Origin: Paenibacillus solani
GTDB lineage: Bacteria; Bacillota; Bacilli; Paenibacillales; Paenibacillaceae
Length of the DNA stretch: 64,000 nt
Assembly (NCBI RefSeq): GCF_001277345.1
Contig: NZ_LIUT01000006.1
Coordinates: 382,245 to 446,244 of the forward strand
Reading direction: 5' to 3'
A model generated the notes under the pieces. The model was not told the DNA's origin. It saw only the letters and a list, made by a program, of their open reading frames with translations, and searched no databases. The number at the start of each line of letters is the position of its first letter. Position 1 is the first letter of the stretch. Both the position numbers and the translations under genes were made by a program. Shown in pieces: positions 9,168-18,173 of the stretch.

Positions 9168-10552
9168 GATGGGGAAGGAAGCAGGGAAGGTTCCGCAATT
9201 CGCTGACCAACCGGTATTTGCTGTTCATCTCGATGGCGATGATATTTATGCCGATCATGTTTCCGTTAGCGTCTATTTTTTACTGGTTCGTGAATGATAC
9301 GTTCTCTGAGCGGCCACCGGCTCCTCCCGGGAAGTATACCAGTGGTGCGGTGCTAGAGAAAATGTGGCACGAGGAAGCAGCCGGATTAAGCGGAGCTTCG
9401 CCGAAGGCTATTGACCAGAAGCTCAATTCGATTCGGCAGGAATATCCGGAAATCTCTATGTTCTGGGTGGATGGCGACAATACGACCAGACTTCAGCTCC
9501 CAGTGCAGCCAAACGTTCCCGAGGTATGGAGCGCCCTCTACACCGTACAGTTTATGAAAAACTCCCTGGATAGCGACCCTTTCACCTCCGTGGCCTATAT
9601 TGGGGGAGAGGGGTCGGGAGAAGGATTTATGGTCATGCAGCTGCCGAGAAAATATCTCAACGTCCAGCAGCCGATTGCCAGCGAGCCGGCGCTCTACGGC
9701 CTGTTCATGGCCTTGATGTCCGGCCTGTTCATTCTGGTCTCCTGGCTGTTCTTCGTGCGGATCCGCAAGCGGCTGCTAAGGCTTCGCTCTGCCATGACAT
9801 CGCCTCATACGGTGACAGGTTTACCGCAGCCTGTTACTTTAACCAAGCATGATGAGATTGGACAGCTGGAAGAGGGATACAACGATATGGTCATCCAGCT
9901 AGAGGAGGGTCAGCGCCGCCAGCAAGAGGAGGAAGAGCTGCGTAAGTCGTTGATCGCCAGTCTGTCCCACGATCTGAGAACCCCGCTGACCGTGATTCGC
10001 AGCCATATTTTTTCCATGGAGCGGGAGCCGCTCAGCGCGAAAGGGAAAGAATCGCTGTCACTCATCGAATCAAAAATCGAGGATTTAGGGGGCCTGATCG
10101 ACAATCTGTTGTCCTACAACCTGCTTACCAGCGGCAAAGTGCAGCTGAGCATGGAACCTACCGACGTTCTGCGCATCGTCAAAGAAAGCGCCGCAGCCTG
10201 GTATCCTGTATGGGAGAAGGCTGGGATCGAGCCCGACATCCAGGTGCGCGATGAGCCGCTCAGATGGAACGTAGACGTGCTGTGGTTCCGGCGGCTTCTT
10301 GATAATCTGTTCCAAAATGTCGTCCGCCACGCCCAATCCGGGCAGTATATCGGCATTCATACGGAGGAGAGAGAGGGGCTTGAGGGCGTGCTTGTCATTT
10401 CCGATCATGGACCGGGAATCAAAAGCCGTTCCAGCAATAAAGGCACAGGCATCGGCCTGGCGATCGTGGATCATCTGACAAGAGAAATGGGACTTGGATG
10501 CCATGTGGACAGCTCGGATGAGGGAACGAGGATCAGTATCTGGAAGCGGTAA
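9164..10552 (+). CDS. Sensor histidine kinase
   Basis: 462 residues. A first membrane segment (about 22-44) and a second (about 187-208) flank an external domain of roughly 140 residues, so this is a conventional extracellular-sensing kinase, not an intramembrane BceS type. A HAMP-like linker follows, then the phospho-acceptor box SLSHDLRTPLT (His near residue 268) and an ATP-binding domain with FQNVVRHA (N box), DHGPGIK and GTGIGLAIV (G boxes). It is translationally coupled to the preceding response regulator. The ABC transporter downstream suggests the external domain senses an envelope-active compound, but the ligand is not visible from sequence. Confidence 0.9.
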   Translation: MRWGRKQGRFRNSLTNRYLLFISMAMIFMPIMFPLASIFYWFVNDTFSERPPAPPGKYTSGAVLEKMWHEEAAGLSGASPKAIDQKLNSIRQEYPEISMFWVDGDNTTRLQLPVQPNVPEVWSALYTVQFMKNSLDSDPFTSVAYIGGEGSGEGFMVMQLPRKYLNVQQPIASEPALYGLFMALMSGLFILVSWLFFVRIRKRLLRLRSAMTSPHTVTGLPQPVTLTKHDEIGQLEEGYNDMVIQLEEGQRRQQEEEELRKSLIASLSHDLRTPLTVIRSHIFSMEREPLSAKGKESLSLIESKIEDLGGLIDNLLSYNLLTSGKVQLSMEPTDVLRIVKESAAAWYPVWEKAGIEPDIQVRDEPLRWNVDVLWFRRLLDNLFQNVVRHAQSGQYIGIHTEEREGLEGVLVISDHGPGIKSRSSNKGTGIGLAIVDHLTREMGLGCHVDSSDEGTRISIWKR

Positions 10553-10718
10553 GTATTCAAGGAGTGCAGATGCGAACGAAGAGCGAGGCAGTTCAAGCTG
10601 GAGTCATACGCAATTCAGGCAACCTAACTCATGATGAGCATTAGGACGATATGTGAAGGATTCAAACCGCCCGAGGATGCTAGGTTAAAAGTCTGTTTGG
10701 TACTATTGAGTATACGAG

Positions 10719-10749
10719 AAGGAACCGGAGTTGGCCGGTTCCTTTTTTG
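10719..10749. terminator. Strong intrinsic terminator downstream of the kinase
   Basis: AAGGAACCGG and CCGGTTCCTT form a perfect 10-bp stem with a 6-base loop, then TTTTTTG. It separates the two-component genes from the ABC transporter genes. Confidence 0.85.
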
Positions 10750-10859
10750 TTTGCGGAACATACACAAGCATGTGTATTCCGGGGCACGTATGGCATGGCG
10801 GTAGACCCTATGTGATCTGAAGGGGAAGGGCATTTATGATCCAGTGTACGTCCGATTTT

Positions 10860-11200
10860 ACTATCTAAGTTCAAGGCGGTTTGCACTCTCAAGTTCGGCG
10901 ATTGTACTCTCAAGTTTAAATCATGAACTTCCACGTATACACCAGCGGAGGGGGCGGAATCGTTGCTGGAGAAGCGAAGCGGTCGCCTTTAAAACCGGGA
11001 AACACCCACTTAGACAAAATTCCAGTTTCCCGGTTTTAACAGCGATCGGAAGAACGATCCGACCACGGAGCGGCCTCAGCTGCACGAAGTCACTCTTAGT
11101 CCTCTTCACGGTCATTTCTAGCTGCACGAAGTCACTCTTTGCCTTCTTTCACGTTCATTCCTAACTGCATGAAGCATTCTCGGCAGCATGCAGGGGCTGT
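10860..11200. repeat. Intergenic repeat cluster
   Basis: This noncoding stretch has three kinds of repetition. CTCAAGTT occurs at least twice (10886-10920) with a further diverged copy. A perfect 14-bp inverted repeat, TAAAACCGGGAAAC (10990-11003) and its complement (11025-11038), could form a hairpin with a 21-base loop. CTGCACGAAGTCACTCTT occurs twice (about 11079-11096 and 11123-11140), with a third decayed copy CTGCATGAAG near 11164. The CACGAAGT-ACTC core resembles the tandem repeats at 53171-53430. No ORF with a ribosome site is present. Confidence 0.7.
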
Positions 11201-11283
11201 TAGTGCCCCAGATATCCAGAACTCCCCCATAATGCAGTCGTTTTACAGCCACTCTATGAGCCTGCCAACTTTTTTAAAGAAAA

Positions 11284-11318
11284 TTTAAACTTGGGACCGA
11301 CCGGCATTTAACCTTGGG
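11284..11318 (+). promoter_or_regulatory. Direct repeat, candidate response-regulator site before the ABC transporter
   Basis: TTTAAACTTGGG (11284-11295) and TTTAACCTTGGG (11307-11318) match at 11 of 12 positions and are 23 bases apart, about two helical turns. OmpR-family regulators usually bind such same-face direct repeats near the -35 region. The repeat ends 29 bases before the likely start codon of the ATPase gene. Confidence 0.5.
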
Positions 11319-11347
11319 CAGGTAGGATATAACCTGAGGTGATGAAC

Positions 11348-12262
11348 GTGACGGAACTCGTCATTCAAACGAAAGGCTTATATAAAACGTACAAGAAACG
11401 CGCAGCGGTCCAGGATCTGAACCTGGAGATTGCCCGCGGCGATATTTATGGCTTCCTGGGACCAAACGGTGCCGGGAAAACAACGACCATTCGCATGCTG
11501 CTTGGACTGATTCAGCCGACCCGCGGGGCGATACATCTGTTCGGCAAGGATTTGAAGAGCGAAAAAATGAACATTTTGCGCCGGACCGGATCGCTTGTGG
11601 AATACCCATCCTATTACGGCCATCTGACGGCGGTGGAAAATCTTGAAGCGATCCGTCGGATTACCGGCGGGCCGAAGTCCCGCATCGCGGAAGTGCTGGA
11701 GATCGTCTCCTTGACCAAGGAAGCCAAGCGCCCCGTCAAGGGATACTCGCTTGGGATGAAACAGCGGCTTGGCATCGCGGCTGCCCTATTGAACAATCCA
11801 GAGCTGCTCATTCTCGATGAGCCCACCAACGGCCTGGATCCCTCCGGCATTCATGAAATTCGGGAGCTGATCAAAAATATGCCGCGCCAATACGGCATAA
11901 CCGTCCTGGTATCGAGTCACCTGCTGGGCGAGGTGGAGCAGATGGCGGATAAAGTCGGCATTATCCGCGAGGGACGGATGGTGTTCCAGGATACCATCGA
12001 CAATCTGGTATCCACTGCGTCCAGCGGCTTCCGCCTATCGGTATCCGAGCCGGAGGCAGCTCTCGGATTGGCACTGGATCTCGGCTGCGCAGGCGTTCTG
12101 CGCGATCATATGCTGGAGCTGGAGAGTATGCAGGATGCCAAGATCGCTCTTCTCGTGAAGCGGCTCGTGGAGAACCAGCATGCGGTATACCGGGTAGAAG
12201 AGCAGCGGAGATCGCTTGAGGATATCTTCATGCAGATCGTAGGGGAGGGGAGCCGGGTATGA
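11348..12262 (+). CDS. ABC transporter ATP-binding protein (bacitracin/lantibiotic-immunity type)
   Basis: Cytoplasmic ATPase of a three-gene transporter. Motifs: Walker A GPNGAGKTT, signature YSLGMKQRLG, Walker B LLILDEPTNGLD, and the His switch in VSSHLLGE. The C-terminal 80 residues after the ATPase core are typical of BcrA-like proteins. GTG 11348 is the likely start: AGGTGA lies 5 bases upstream, while the in-frame ATG 11342 overlaps that site. Its stop overlaps the next gene by 4 bases. With two small ABC-2 permeases and a two-component system upstream, it resembles self-protection or antibiotic-export modules; the substrate is unknown. Confidence 0.9.
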   Translation: MTELVIQTKGLYKTYKKRAAVQDLNLEIARGDIYGFLGPNGAGKTTTIRMLLGLIQPTRGAIHLFGKDLKSEKMNILRRTGSLVEYPSYYGHLTAVENLEAIRRITGGPKSRIAEVLEIVSLTKEAKRPVKGYSLGMKQRLGIAAALLNNPELLILDEPTNGLDPSGIHEIRELIKNMPRQYGITVLVSSHLLGEVEQMADKVGIIREGRMVFQDTIDNLVSTASSGFRLSVSEPEAALGLALDLGCAGVLRDHMLELESMQDAKIALLVKRLVENQHAVYRVEEQRRSLEDIFMQIVGEGSRV

Positions 12263-12975
12263 TGTTCCGTGCGCTTTCCGCCGATTGGCTGAAGATCCGG
12301 GGCAAAGGCATCTGGTTTCTCGCTGCGCTTGGTCCCATCGGGCTGGCTGGGATGCAGGGCCTGAACTTCGGACTTCGCTATGACTACCTGATGAAATCTT
12401 ACGCGGCCGATCCCTGGGGAGGGCTGCTGGAGAACGTGCTGTTTTTCGTACCGATTGCTCTCTTTTTAGGAACTACGCTGGTCTGCTCACTGATGGCTAA
12501 CGTTGAGCATCAGCTGAGCTCGTGGAAACAGCTGCTGGCATTGCCTATTTCCAGAACGGCGGTATTCAGTGCTAAGTTCGTACAGGCCTTCCTGATTCTC
12601 TGCGTCTCCTGTCTCCTTCTGTCGGTCAGTACAGCTGTCCTCGGCATCATGCTGGGGATGGGGGTAGAGCAAATGCCGTATATGGACCTGCTGCGCATTG
12701 GCTTTGTGCAGCTCTTTGCGGCGCTGCCTATGCTGGCCTTTCAACTATGGCTCTCCTTGACGCTCAAGAATCAGGGGATCGCCGTCGGGATTGGAGTTAC
12801 CGCTTCGGTTGTCTCGATGTTTGCCCTGCAATTCCCGGATTGGATGCCGCTCAAGTGGCCGCTGATGGCTTACATGGGACCGGATCAAGCCAAAGTCATC
12901 GGGGCGGGTCTGCTTCTTGGCGCGCTTATAATTTGCGCGGGCATGATTCATTTTAACCGAAAGGATGTGGACTAG
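12259..12975 (+). CDS. ABC-2 type permease, first subunit
   Basis: 238 residues with about six hydrophobic segments, beginning with LSADWLKIRGKG. This matches the EpiE/MutE-type permeases of lantibiotic-immunity transporters, in which two unequal permeases pair with one ATPase. The start overlaps the ATPase stop (ATGA). The next permease begins one base after its stop, so all three should be made in fixed ratio. It resembles its neighbour in the opening motif SA-WLK and in the VLPxSR/ALPISR loop, consistent with an old duplication. Confidence 0.85.
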   Translation: MMFRALSADWLKIRGKGIWFLAALGPIGLAGMQGLNFGLRYDYLMKSYAADPWGGLLENVLFFVPIALFLGTTLVCSLMANVEHQLSSWKQLLALPISRTAVFSAKFVQAFLILCVSCLLLSVSTAVLGIMLGMGVEQMPYMDLLRIGFVQLFAALPMLAFQLWLSLTLKNQGIAVGIGVTASVVSMFALQFPDWMPLKWPLMAYMGPDQAKVIGAGLLLGALIICAGMIHFNRKDVD

Positions 12976-12976
12976 G

Positions 12977-13711
12977 ATGGCTTCTTATTTCAGAGCGGTG
13001 TCCGCGGAGTGGCTTAAGCTGTCCAAATCAAAGCTGTGGCCGCAAATCTTTCTGTGTGCGATCCTGGTCATGCTGCTGGGCATATTGAATGGAGAACCTG
13101 ACGAGCTTGCGCCTTGGGAGTATTTAATCAGCATCATGATCATTCTGCATGCGATGCTGCTGCTTCCAATTATGACGGGTATTTTCAGTGCGATGGTGTG
13201 CCGGTATGAACACTCCGGGGGCGGGTGGAAGCAGCTGCTCGTTCTGCCCGTTTCACGCGGCGCCGTCTATTTTGCGAAATTTTCAGTGGTTGCCATGCTC
13301 CTTGCCGTAGTCCAGTTGCTGTTCATGGGCGCTGTCCTGGGAGCAGGTTTAATCCACAAAGTGGATGCGCCGATTCCGTGGGAAATGATGCTGCGTAGTG
13401 TGCTTGGCGGCTGGGTTGCCTGTTTGCCGCTGGCCGCGCTGCAGCTTGGCGTCTCCACGGCATGGAGCAGCTTTGCGGCTCCACTTGCCTTGAATGTTGT
13501 CTTTACGATACCGAACATCCTGGTGGCCAACTCTCAGACGTATGCCCCATATTATCCATGGACACAGCCTTTTCTCGCGATGATGCCAGCAGGCCAAGCC
13601 GATTTCGGGGCATTTAACCTGCCATTCGAGAGCATCATGATGGTGATAGTTGGCGGGTTTCTGCTCTTCTTTCTCGGGGGATTTATCTATTTTCAGCGCA
13701 AAGAAGTGTAA
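12977..13711 (+). CDS. ABC-2 type permease, second subunit
   Basis: 244 residues, about six membrane segments, beginning MASYFRAVSAEWLKLSKSK. I use ATG 12977, one base after the upstream stop and preceded by AAGG; the frame is open from 12965 but that overlaps the previous gene. The family is the EpiG/MutG or BcrB-like permease group. It completes the ATPase-permease-permease set and ends before a strong terminator. Expected location is the cytoplasmic membrane, exporting or displacing a membrane-active peptide or similar compound; the substrate is an inference from family context. Confidence 0.85.
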   Translation: MASYFRAVSAEWLKLSKSKLWPQIFLCAILVMLLGILNGEPDELAPWEYLISIMIILHAMLLLPIMTGIFSAMVCRYEHSGGGWKQLLVLPVSRGAVYFAKFSVVAMLLAVVQLLFMGAVLGAGLIHKVDAPIPWEMMLRSVLGGWVACLPLAALQLGVSTAWSSFAAPLALNVVFTIPNILVANSQTYAPYYPWTQPFLAMMPAGQADFGAFNLPFESIMMVIVGGFLLFFLGGFIYFQRKEV

Positions 13712-13768
13712 TCGAAACCGGCAATTTCAATAAACTACTCATGAATTGATCTGTTCCAAACCATGCAA

Positions 13769-13813
13769 AAGAGCTGCTCCGAGGTCCTTACGGCCTGGAG
13801 AGCAGCTCTTTCA
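13769..13813. terminator. Bidirectional terminator
   Basis: AAGAGCTGCTC and GAGCAGCTCTT form the stem between the convergent permease and dehydrogenase genes, with T-rich sequence on the plus-strand side and A-rich sequence on the other. Confidence 0.8.
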
Positions 13814-13844
13814 TTGTATTTGTATAATATACGGAATCCTTAGG

Positions 13845-14684
13845 CTATACCGGCAATTCCACCCACACATACGGGGTGTCTGCCGCTTTTAGTCCATACT
13901 CGATAATCGTCATGACGGCGATCGTTTCCGCGGGATCGACAGCAGGTTTGCCCGTTTCAAAGAAATTTACCAGGTTCTCGATGAACAGGGTAAAGAAATT
14001 CGACTGCGCAGTAACCTGTTTGAAGCTGTCATCGTCATGCTTGATACCCAGGGTAAAAGGGCAATTTTCTCCCATATGATTCACGGCAGCTTGACGCCCA
14101 TCACCGAAATCGATCAGCAGTGCAGGAGAATCAGGTGTCCCGATATACATCACCCTTTTGGGGTTAGGTCCCATCAGGCTGACGATCGGCTCGATCTGAT
14201 GAATCGAGTAATTGGCGAATGCACCGGGACCCCAGCTGTTGATGGTCTGGATGCCATTCCTGTCCAGCTCAGCATACTCGCTGGCAAACCGAAGAGCAGA
14301 TGTGGAATACATCGGCGTATTGTGCTTCGCTGCCAGATCGAACAGGCGAATGGCCGCACTGCGGTCAGGTGCGAATGTTTTATCAATATAGGTCGGCTTG
14401 CCGGATTGTAGCGGGAGCAGGGACAGCTCTTCGTGGAATTCCGGGTTATCCGGGGACAGCACGATCAGGTAATCGCTGCGCTCCACCACATCCTCGATCG
14501 AGGACAGCAGCTCAATTTCATATTCCTTGCTCCAGGCTTCGTTCGTGAGCCCGTTCTCTTTATCTCTCTTGCCGTAAGCGTACATGACCTTCATGGTATT
14601 CCCTGCAGCCTGCTCAATCCACCCCGGATATTTATTTGCATGGAACTGGTCCAGATGCAGGTCGATGAATCCGATTTTTTTCAT
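13845..14684 (-). CDS. Gfo/Idh/MocA-like protein, small form
   Basis: 279 residues beginning MKKIGFIDLHLDQFHANKYPGW. It follows the Rossmann layout of the Gfo/Idh/MocA family (DYLIVLSPDNPEFHEE, then GKPTYIDKTFAPD, equivalent to the family's CEKP region) but lacks the classical glycine-rich GxGxxG near the start. NAD(P) use is therefore uncertain. The start is supported by GGAGGAGAATTTTATATC before ATG 14684. It is transcribed 44 bases after the larger dehydrogenase, so both probably act on the same sugar or cyclitol. The reaction cannot be named from sequence. Confidence 0.75.
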   Translation of the reverse strand: MKKIGFIDLHLDQFHANKYPGWIEQAAGNTMKVMYAYGKRDKENGLTNEAWSKEYEIELLSSIEDVVERSDYLIVLSPDNPEFHEELSLLPLQSGKPTYIDKTFAPDRSAAIRLFDLAAKHNTPMYSTSALRFASEYAELDRNGIQTINSWGPGAFANYSIHQIEPIVSLMGPNPKRVMYIGTPDSPALLIDFGDGRQAAVNHMGENCPFTLGIKHDDDSFKQVTAQSNFFTLFIENLVNFFETGKPAVDPAETIAVMTIIEYGLKAADTPYVWVELPV

Positions 14685-14727
14685 GATATAAAATTCTCCT
14701 CCCTGGCGTCGAACCTCAGGTTATTGG

Positions 14728-15804
14728 CTATACTTGGGCAGCGGCTTGCAGAGAAACTTCTGCGCCTTGGTCGGACGAGTCGTAAATTGCCTGGATGATC
14801 TGGGAGGAGAGGATGACAGTGTCGATGTGCGAAGCTTGCTTCTCTCCGGTTTGAATGCAGCGGATGAAACCGTCGATTTCATTCTGGAACATGCTGCCCA
14901 GATTGAATTTTGGCGTGGTTTCGATCAAAGCGCCGTCTTCTGTGGTATAGAAGGTGAAATCCGCGCCGTACTTCAACCGGATACCGCCTTTGTCACCAAG
15001 GAAGTCAATGAACATCTCTTCAGCCCCAATATTCTGCGCCCAAGCACCGTTCAGGGAAATGGTCGGGCCTTCGGTGCGGACGAGAGCCGTGACAAAATCA
15101 TCAACGTCATACGTGCCGTCATATTTCGGCGGACCTGCCCACATGTTGAGGTAAGTATAGTTCTCCATATCTTTGCCCAGCTTGCAGTAGGCCTGACCGG
15201 AAACAGTCTTTGGCTTCGGATCACCCGTACAGTACATCACGACATCGAGGAAGTGAACACCCCAGTCGATCAGCGCGCCGCCGCCGGCGATCGCCTTGGT
15301 CGTGAAGGCACCGCCAAGACCCGGAATCGAGCGGTGGGAGCGGAAGCTGGCATACACATGATACAGCTCACCCAGATCGCCTTTTTGGATCATTTTTCTA
15401 ATTCTGTTTACGCTTTCATTGTATCGGTTCACAACCCCGATATTGAGTGTTTTGCCTGTCTCGTGCTGAACCTTTTGCATTTCCAGCGCTTCGGCATAGG
15501 TCCGGGCTGCCGGTTTTTCGCATAATACATGCTTCCCAGCTCGCAAGCAATCGATGGCGATGGAGGCATGGACGTCATTTGGCGTACAGATCGATACGGC
15601 ATCCACCTCGGGATCGTTCAGGATCTGGTTGTAATCCTCAATGGCTTGACCGCATTCATATTTGGTGACAGCGGCTTCGGCGCGGTCCTTCTGGATATCG
15701 CAAAAATATTTGATTTCGGCTTCCTTGTTGGCCATGTAGGCAGGAATATGGGCACTGTTCGCAATCGTGCCGCACCCAATTACGGCGATTGTAATTTTGT
15801 TCAT
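14728..15804 (-). CDS. Gfo/Idh/MocA family oxidoreductase
   Basis: 358 residues. The N-terminal Rossmann fold shows AVIGCGTIANSAHIPAY (nucleotide-binding loop), then SICTPNDVHASIA and the family signature HVLCEKPAARTYAEA, whose Lys-Pro lies at the active site. The C-terminal half is the alpha/beta substrate domain, with GGGALIDWGVHFLD carrying the usual His. Family members oxidise or reduce sugars and cyclitols with NAD(P). It is the first gene of a two-gene operon with 13845-14684, and a divergent-side AraC regulator follows on the same strand upstream. A catabolite-control site candidate lies about 90 bases before the start, suggesting sugar catabolism. Confidence 0.88.
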   Translation of the reverse strand: MNKITIAVIGCGTIANSAHIPAYMANKEAEIKYFCDIQKDRAEAAVTKYECGQAIEDYNQILNDPEVDAVSICTPNDVHASIAIDCLRAGKHVLCEKPAARTYAEALEMQKVQHETGKTLNIGVVNRYNESVNRIRKMIQKGDLGELYHVYASFRSHRSIPGLGGAFTTKAIAGGGALIDWGVHFLDVVMYCTGDPKPKTVSGQAYCKLGKDMENYTYLNMWAGPPKYDGTYDVDDFVTALVRTEGPTISLNGAWAQNIGAEEMFIDFLGDKGGIRLKYGADFTFYTTEDGALIETTPKFNLGSMFQNEIDGFIRCIQTGEKQASHIDTVILSSQIIQAIYDSSDQGAEVSLQAAAQV

Positions 15805-15894
15805 CGGTTCTCCTCCAAGATCGTGGATTGATAATGCAAAGACGACAACAGCCTGTCACTTGGTCTTTCGTTATGACTTGCCCCGAGTATAGCA

Positions 15895-15908
15895 TGTGAA
15901 CGCTTTCT
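15895..15908. promoter_or_regulatory. Candidate CcpA catabolite-responsive element (cre)
   Basis: TGTGAACGCTTTCT matches the cre consensus TGWNANCGNTNNCA at every fixed position except the last. It lies between the AraC gene and the dehydrogenase operon, where glucose repression of the operon would make sense. Confidence 0.5.
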
Positions 15909-15957
15909 TCGATTTCACTATCGTGCGGATTTATTGGATTATCGTACAGGGGTGTTA

Positions 15958-16908
15958 TTAGTCTATGGTCTTAAAGGCATTCTTTTTATAATAGGCGGGC
16001 GTTGTACCCGTATATTTCTTAAAACATCGGCAGAAGTAGGGAAGCTCGTTGAATCCCACCTTGAAGCACACGTCAGTTACTGACAATTCAGGCTCTGTGA
16101 GCAGCCGCATAGCCATCCGTATCCGGTAATTGGCCAAGTAATGGCTGAAGGTCCGGCCGGTAACTTCCTTGAATCTGCGGCAGAAGTTTGTCCGGGACAT
16201 CATAGTTCGGGCGCATAGATCCTCCAGCCATAGAGGCTGGTCATAATGATCATGAATGTACTGGACCGATTCCAGGATGGGTTCGCGGTATTGGTTGCTG
16301 TCTCCCCTTGTTGTTGAATGCTTGCTTTGGTCGGCATGCTCACGGGTCAGGATGGCCAGCAGCTTCAGCAGATTGGCCTTCAGCAACATATCGAAGTAAG
16401 GCCCCCGGCCTTCGTATTCGGAGAGCATTTCGGTCAGCAGCTCCTTCACCGCCAGGTCGCTTTTGCCAGTCAAGGTGATTTTCAGCGGGACGCTGTCTTC
16501 AGTCGTAACAAACGTCTTGATAAAGGAGAGGTCGAACGTATGCGGCTCGGCGGGTCTCCCATCCAGCTGTTCATTAATGAACGCCGGCATGAATTCGCAG
16601 CCCAGCACCTCCAGCTCCTTACCTGGCGTCATCTCCACCCGATGAATGCTGTAAGGCGGAAGCACGAAGATGTTTCCCTGGACCATCCGGTATTTTTGAC
16701 CATGGAAGGTATGGGTGAATTCGCCTTTGCTGACATACCAGATTTGCAGGTAATCGTGCATGTGATCGGACAAGCTCCCGAACTTCTCGGTAATCCGGTA
16801 CATTTTGCAGGGCAGGCCATTCGCCATTTCCAGCTCTGATGTAAAGTAGGCAATGCCTCTCCGGGTACACTCATCGATATCTGGACTCAACCAGTGAATA
16901 GCCATCAT
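15958..16908 (-). CDS. AraC-family transcriptional regulator
   Basis: 316 residues with an N-terminal cupin-type sensor domain (MHDYLQIWYVSKGEFTH, then VLPPYSIHRVE) and two C-terminal helix-turn-helix motifs: QPLWLEDLCARTMMSRTNFCRRF and SVTDVCFKVGFNELPYFCRCF, ending in the usual TGTTPAYYKK. The start ATG 16908 (or 16905) follows AGGAGGGATTGA. Such regulators usually respond to a sugar and activate adjacent catabolic genes, here most likely the two downstream dehydrogenases, which are transcribed in the same direction. Confidence 0.9.
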   Translation of the reverse strand: MMAIHWLSPDIDECTRRGIAYFTSELEMANGLPCKMYRITEKFGSLSDHMHDYLQIWYVSKGEFTHTFHGQKYRMVQGNIFVLPPYSIHRVEMTPGKELEVLGCEFMPAFINEQLDGRPAEPHTFDLSFIKTFVTTEDSVPLKITLTGKSDLAVKELLTEMLSEYEGRGPYFDMLLKANLLKLLAILTREHADQSKHSTTRGDSNQYREPILESVQYIHDHYDQPLWLEDLCARTMMSRTNFCRRFKEVTGRTFSHYLANYRIRMAMRLLTEPELSVTDVCFKVGFNELPYFCRCFKKYTGTTPAYYKKNAFKTID

Positions 16909-17000
16909 TCAATCCCTCCTGAAGTACGTGTCGATCCTGATATTCATAGCATAACTGATTAAGGGCATGAAGGAAGGGGAAAGTGCGAAAAAAATTAATC

Positions 17001-17025
17001 GAGTGCCTAGAAGGCACTCTTTTTC
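17001..17025 (+). terminator. Orphan terminator-like hairpin
   Basis: GAGTGCC and GGCACTC with a 5-base loop, followed by TTTTTC, read on the plus strand. No plus-strand gene precedes it; it lies upstream of the minus-strand AraC gene, so it may end a short leader or antisense transcript. Confidence 0.4.
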
Positions 17026-17195
17026 TTGAGGGGAACATTGCCATCCGGAGATTTAATTTGGAGAGGGACAGTTCACGGCTTATCAGATTGATTATCAGCT
17101 GCTTGTCGTCCACAGTGAAACAAGATTGAAGAATTGACGAGACCTCGTAACAAACGGACATTGTCAAACGTCTATAAGTTAGAGGTGATAATCTG

Positions 17196-18080
17196 ATGGA
17201 AACCTTGAGGACATTCAAACTGACAAAAAGAAAACTCGTTTCACTTGGGCTGCTGATGATGGCGCTCCTGCTGGCAAGCTGCGGCTCGGACAAGGCTGGT
17301 GGCGCAAAGGAGTCTTCCAAGACAGAAGGAGGAGAAAACACTTCCGTTATGGTGGGGGATAGCCGATCCCGAGATTATGTGACGATCCACCGTGGTCAAA
17401 ACTTCGGCAAAGTCAGCTCCGGTATTTATGGAATGCTGGATAGCGTGGAGGAAGCAGAGGCATGGGATCAGACCATTCGCGAAGCGATCAAGATGCCAGG
17501 CATCATGGATGTAAGGGAGCCCGATTATGATGCGGTGATCCATTTTAACGGAAAAAGTACGTCGATTCATTTATGGCTAGACCCTGACAGTAAACGTGGA
17601 ATGTTTACCTATATAACGGATACCGGGACAGGATATAGACTGACCGAAAAGTCTACAGCCCAGATCAAAGAAAGGATCGGTCAATTGCGATACACATTTG
17701 AGCAGGCTGTGGACAATGGGGATGTTGTGTTTGGATTGGGCGAGATCGCCAATCGGGAAATATGGGATGAATTCGTGATGGAGGTTAAGAAGAAGAATTC
17801 CGCCTCTGTACAGCTGACGAGCTATACGAAAGAGGGAGATCCCATTTTTAATGATTTGGAGTATGATCATCAGGGCAAGGTCTTTAAGCATCGATTGGAT
17901 ACGACTCATGATACGATGGGCATGCCTACAAAATCCGTGGAATTCTGCAAGGAATTGGTAGCGGAGGAGACGGAGCAGGGGATCGAATATCGTCTGAACG
18001 GTTGCGGTGAAGGATATGCTCAAGAGAGTGAGACTTTTCATGTGATGTTTCCCTTTAATAAAACGATACAAAATAACTAA
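17196..18080 (+). CDS. DUF4362-family lipoprotein
   Basis: 294 residues. A basic N-terminus and hydrophobic stretch end in LLLASC, a lipobox, so the protein is exported and lipid-anchored. The segment QAVDNGDVVFGLGEIANREIWDEFV followed by SYTKEGDPIFNDLEYD matches the DUF4362 pattern known from Bacillota; the function of the family is unknown. A preceding domain of about 80 residues (VSSGIYGMLDSVEEAEAW onward) may be an additional module. GAGGTGAT supports the ATG at 17196. Gene stands alone, between an AraC gene transcribed away from it and a terminator. Confidence 0.75.
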   Translation: METLRTFKLTKRKLVSLGLLMMALLLASCGSDKAGGAKESSKTEGGENTSVMVGDSRSRDYVTIHRGQNFGKVSSGIYGMLDSVEEAEAWDQTIREAIKMPGIMDVREPDYDAVIHFNGKSTSIHLWLDPDSKRGMFTYITDTGTGYRLTEKSTAQIKERIGQLRYTFEQAVDNGDVVFGLGEIANREIWDEFVMEVKKKNSASVQLTSYTKEGDPIFNDLEYDHQGKVFKHRLDTTHDTMGMPTKSVEFCKELVAEETEQGIEYRLNGCGEGYAQESETFHVMFPFNKTIQNN

Positions 18081-18124
18081 AGATCAAATCCCTATCTGTG
18101 AGTGAAAATAAATTTCGTGCAGCG

Positions 18125-18170
18125 AAGAGCCGAGGAGTCCTACAAACCTGGACATAACCTCGGCTCTTAT
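18125..18170. terminator. Bidirectional terminator
   Basis: AAGAGCCGAGG and CCTCGGCTCTT form a perfect 11-bp stem between the convergent lipoprotein and TetR genes. Confidence 0.8.
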
Positions 18171-18173
18171 TCG

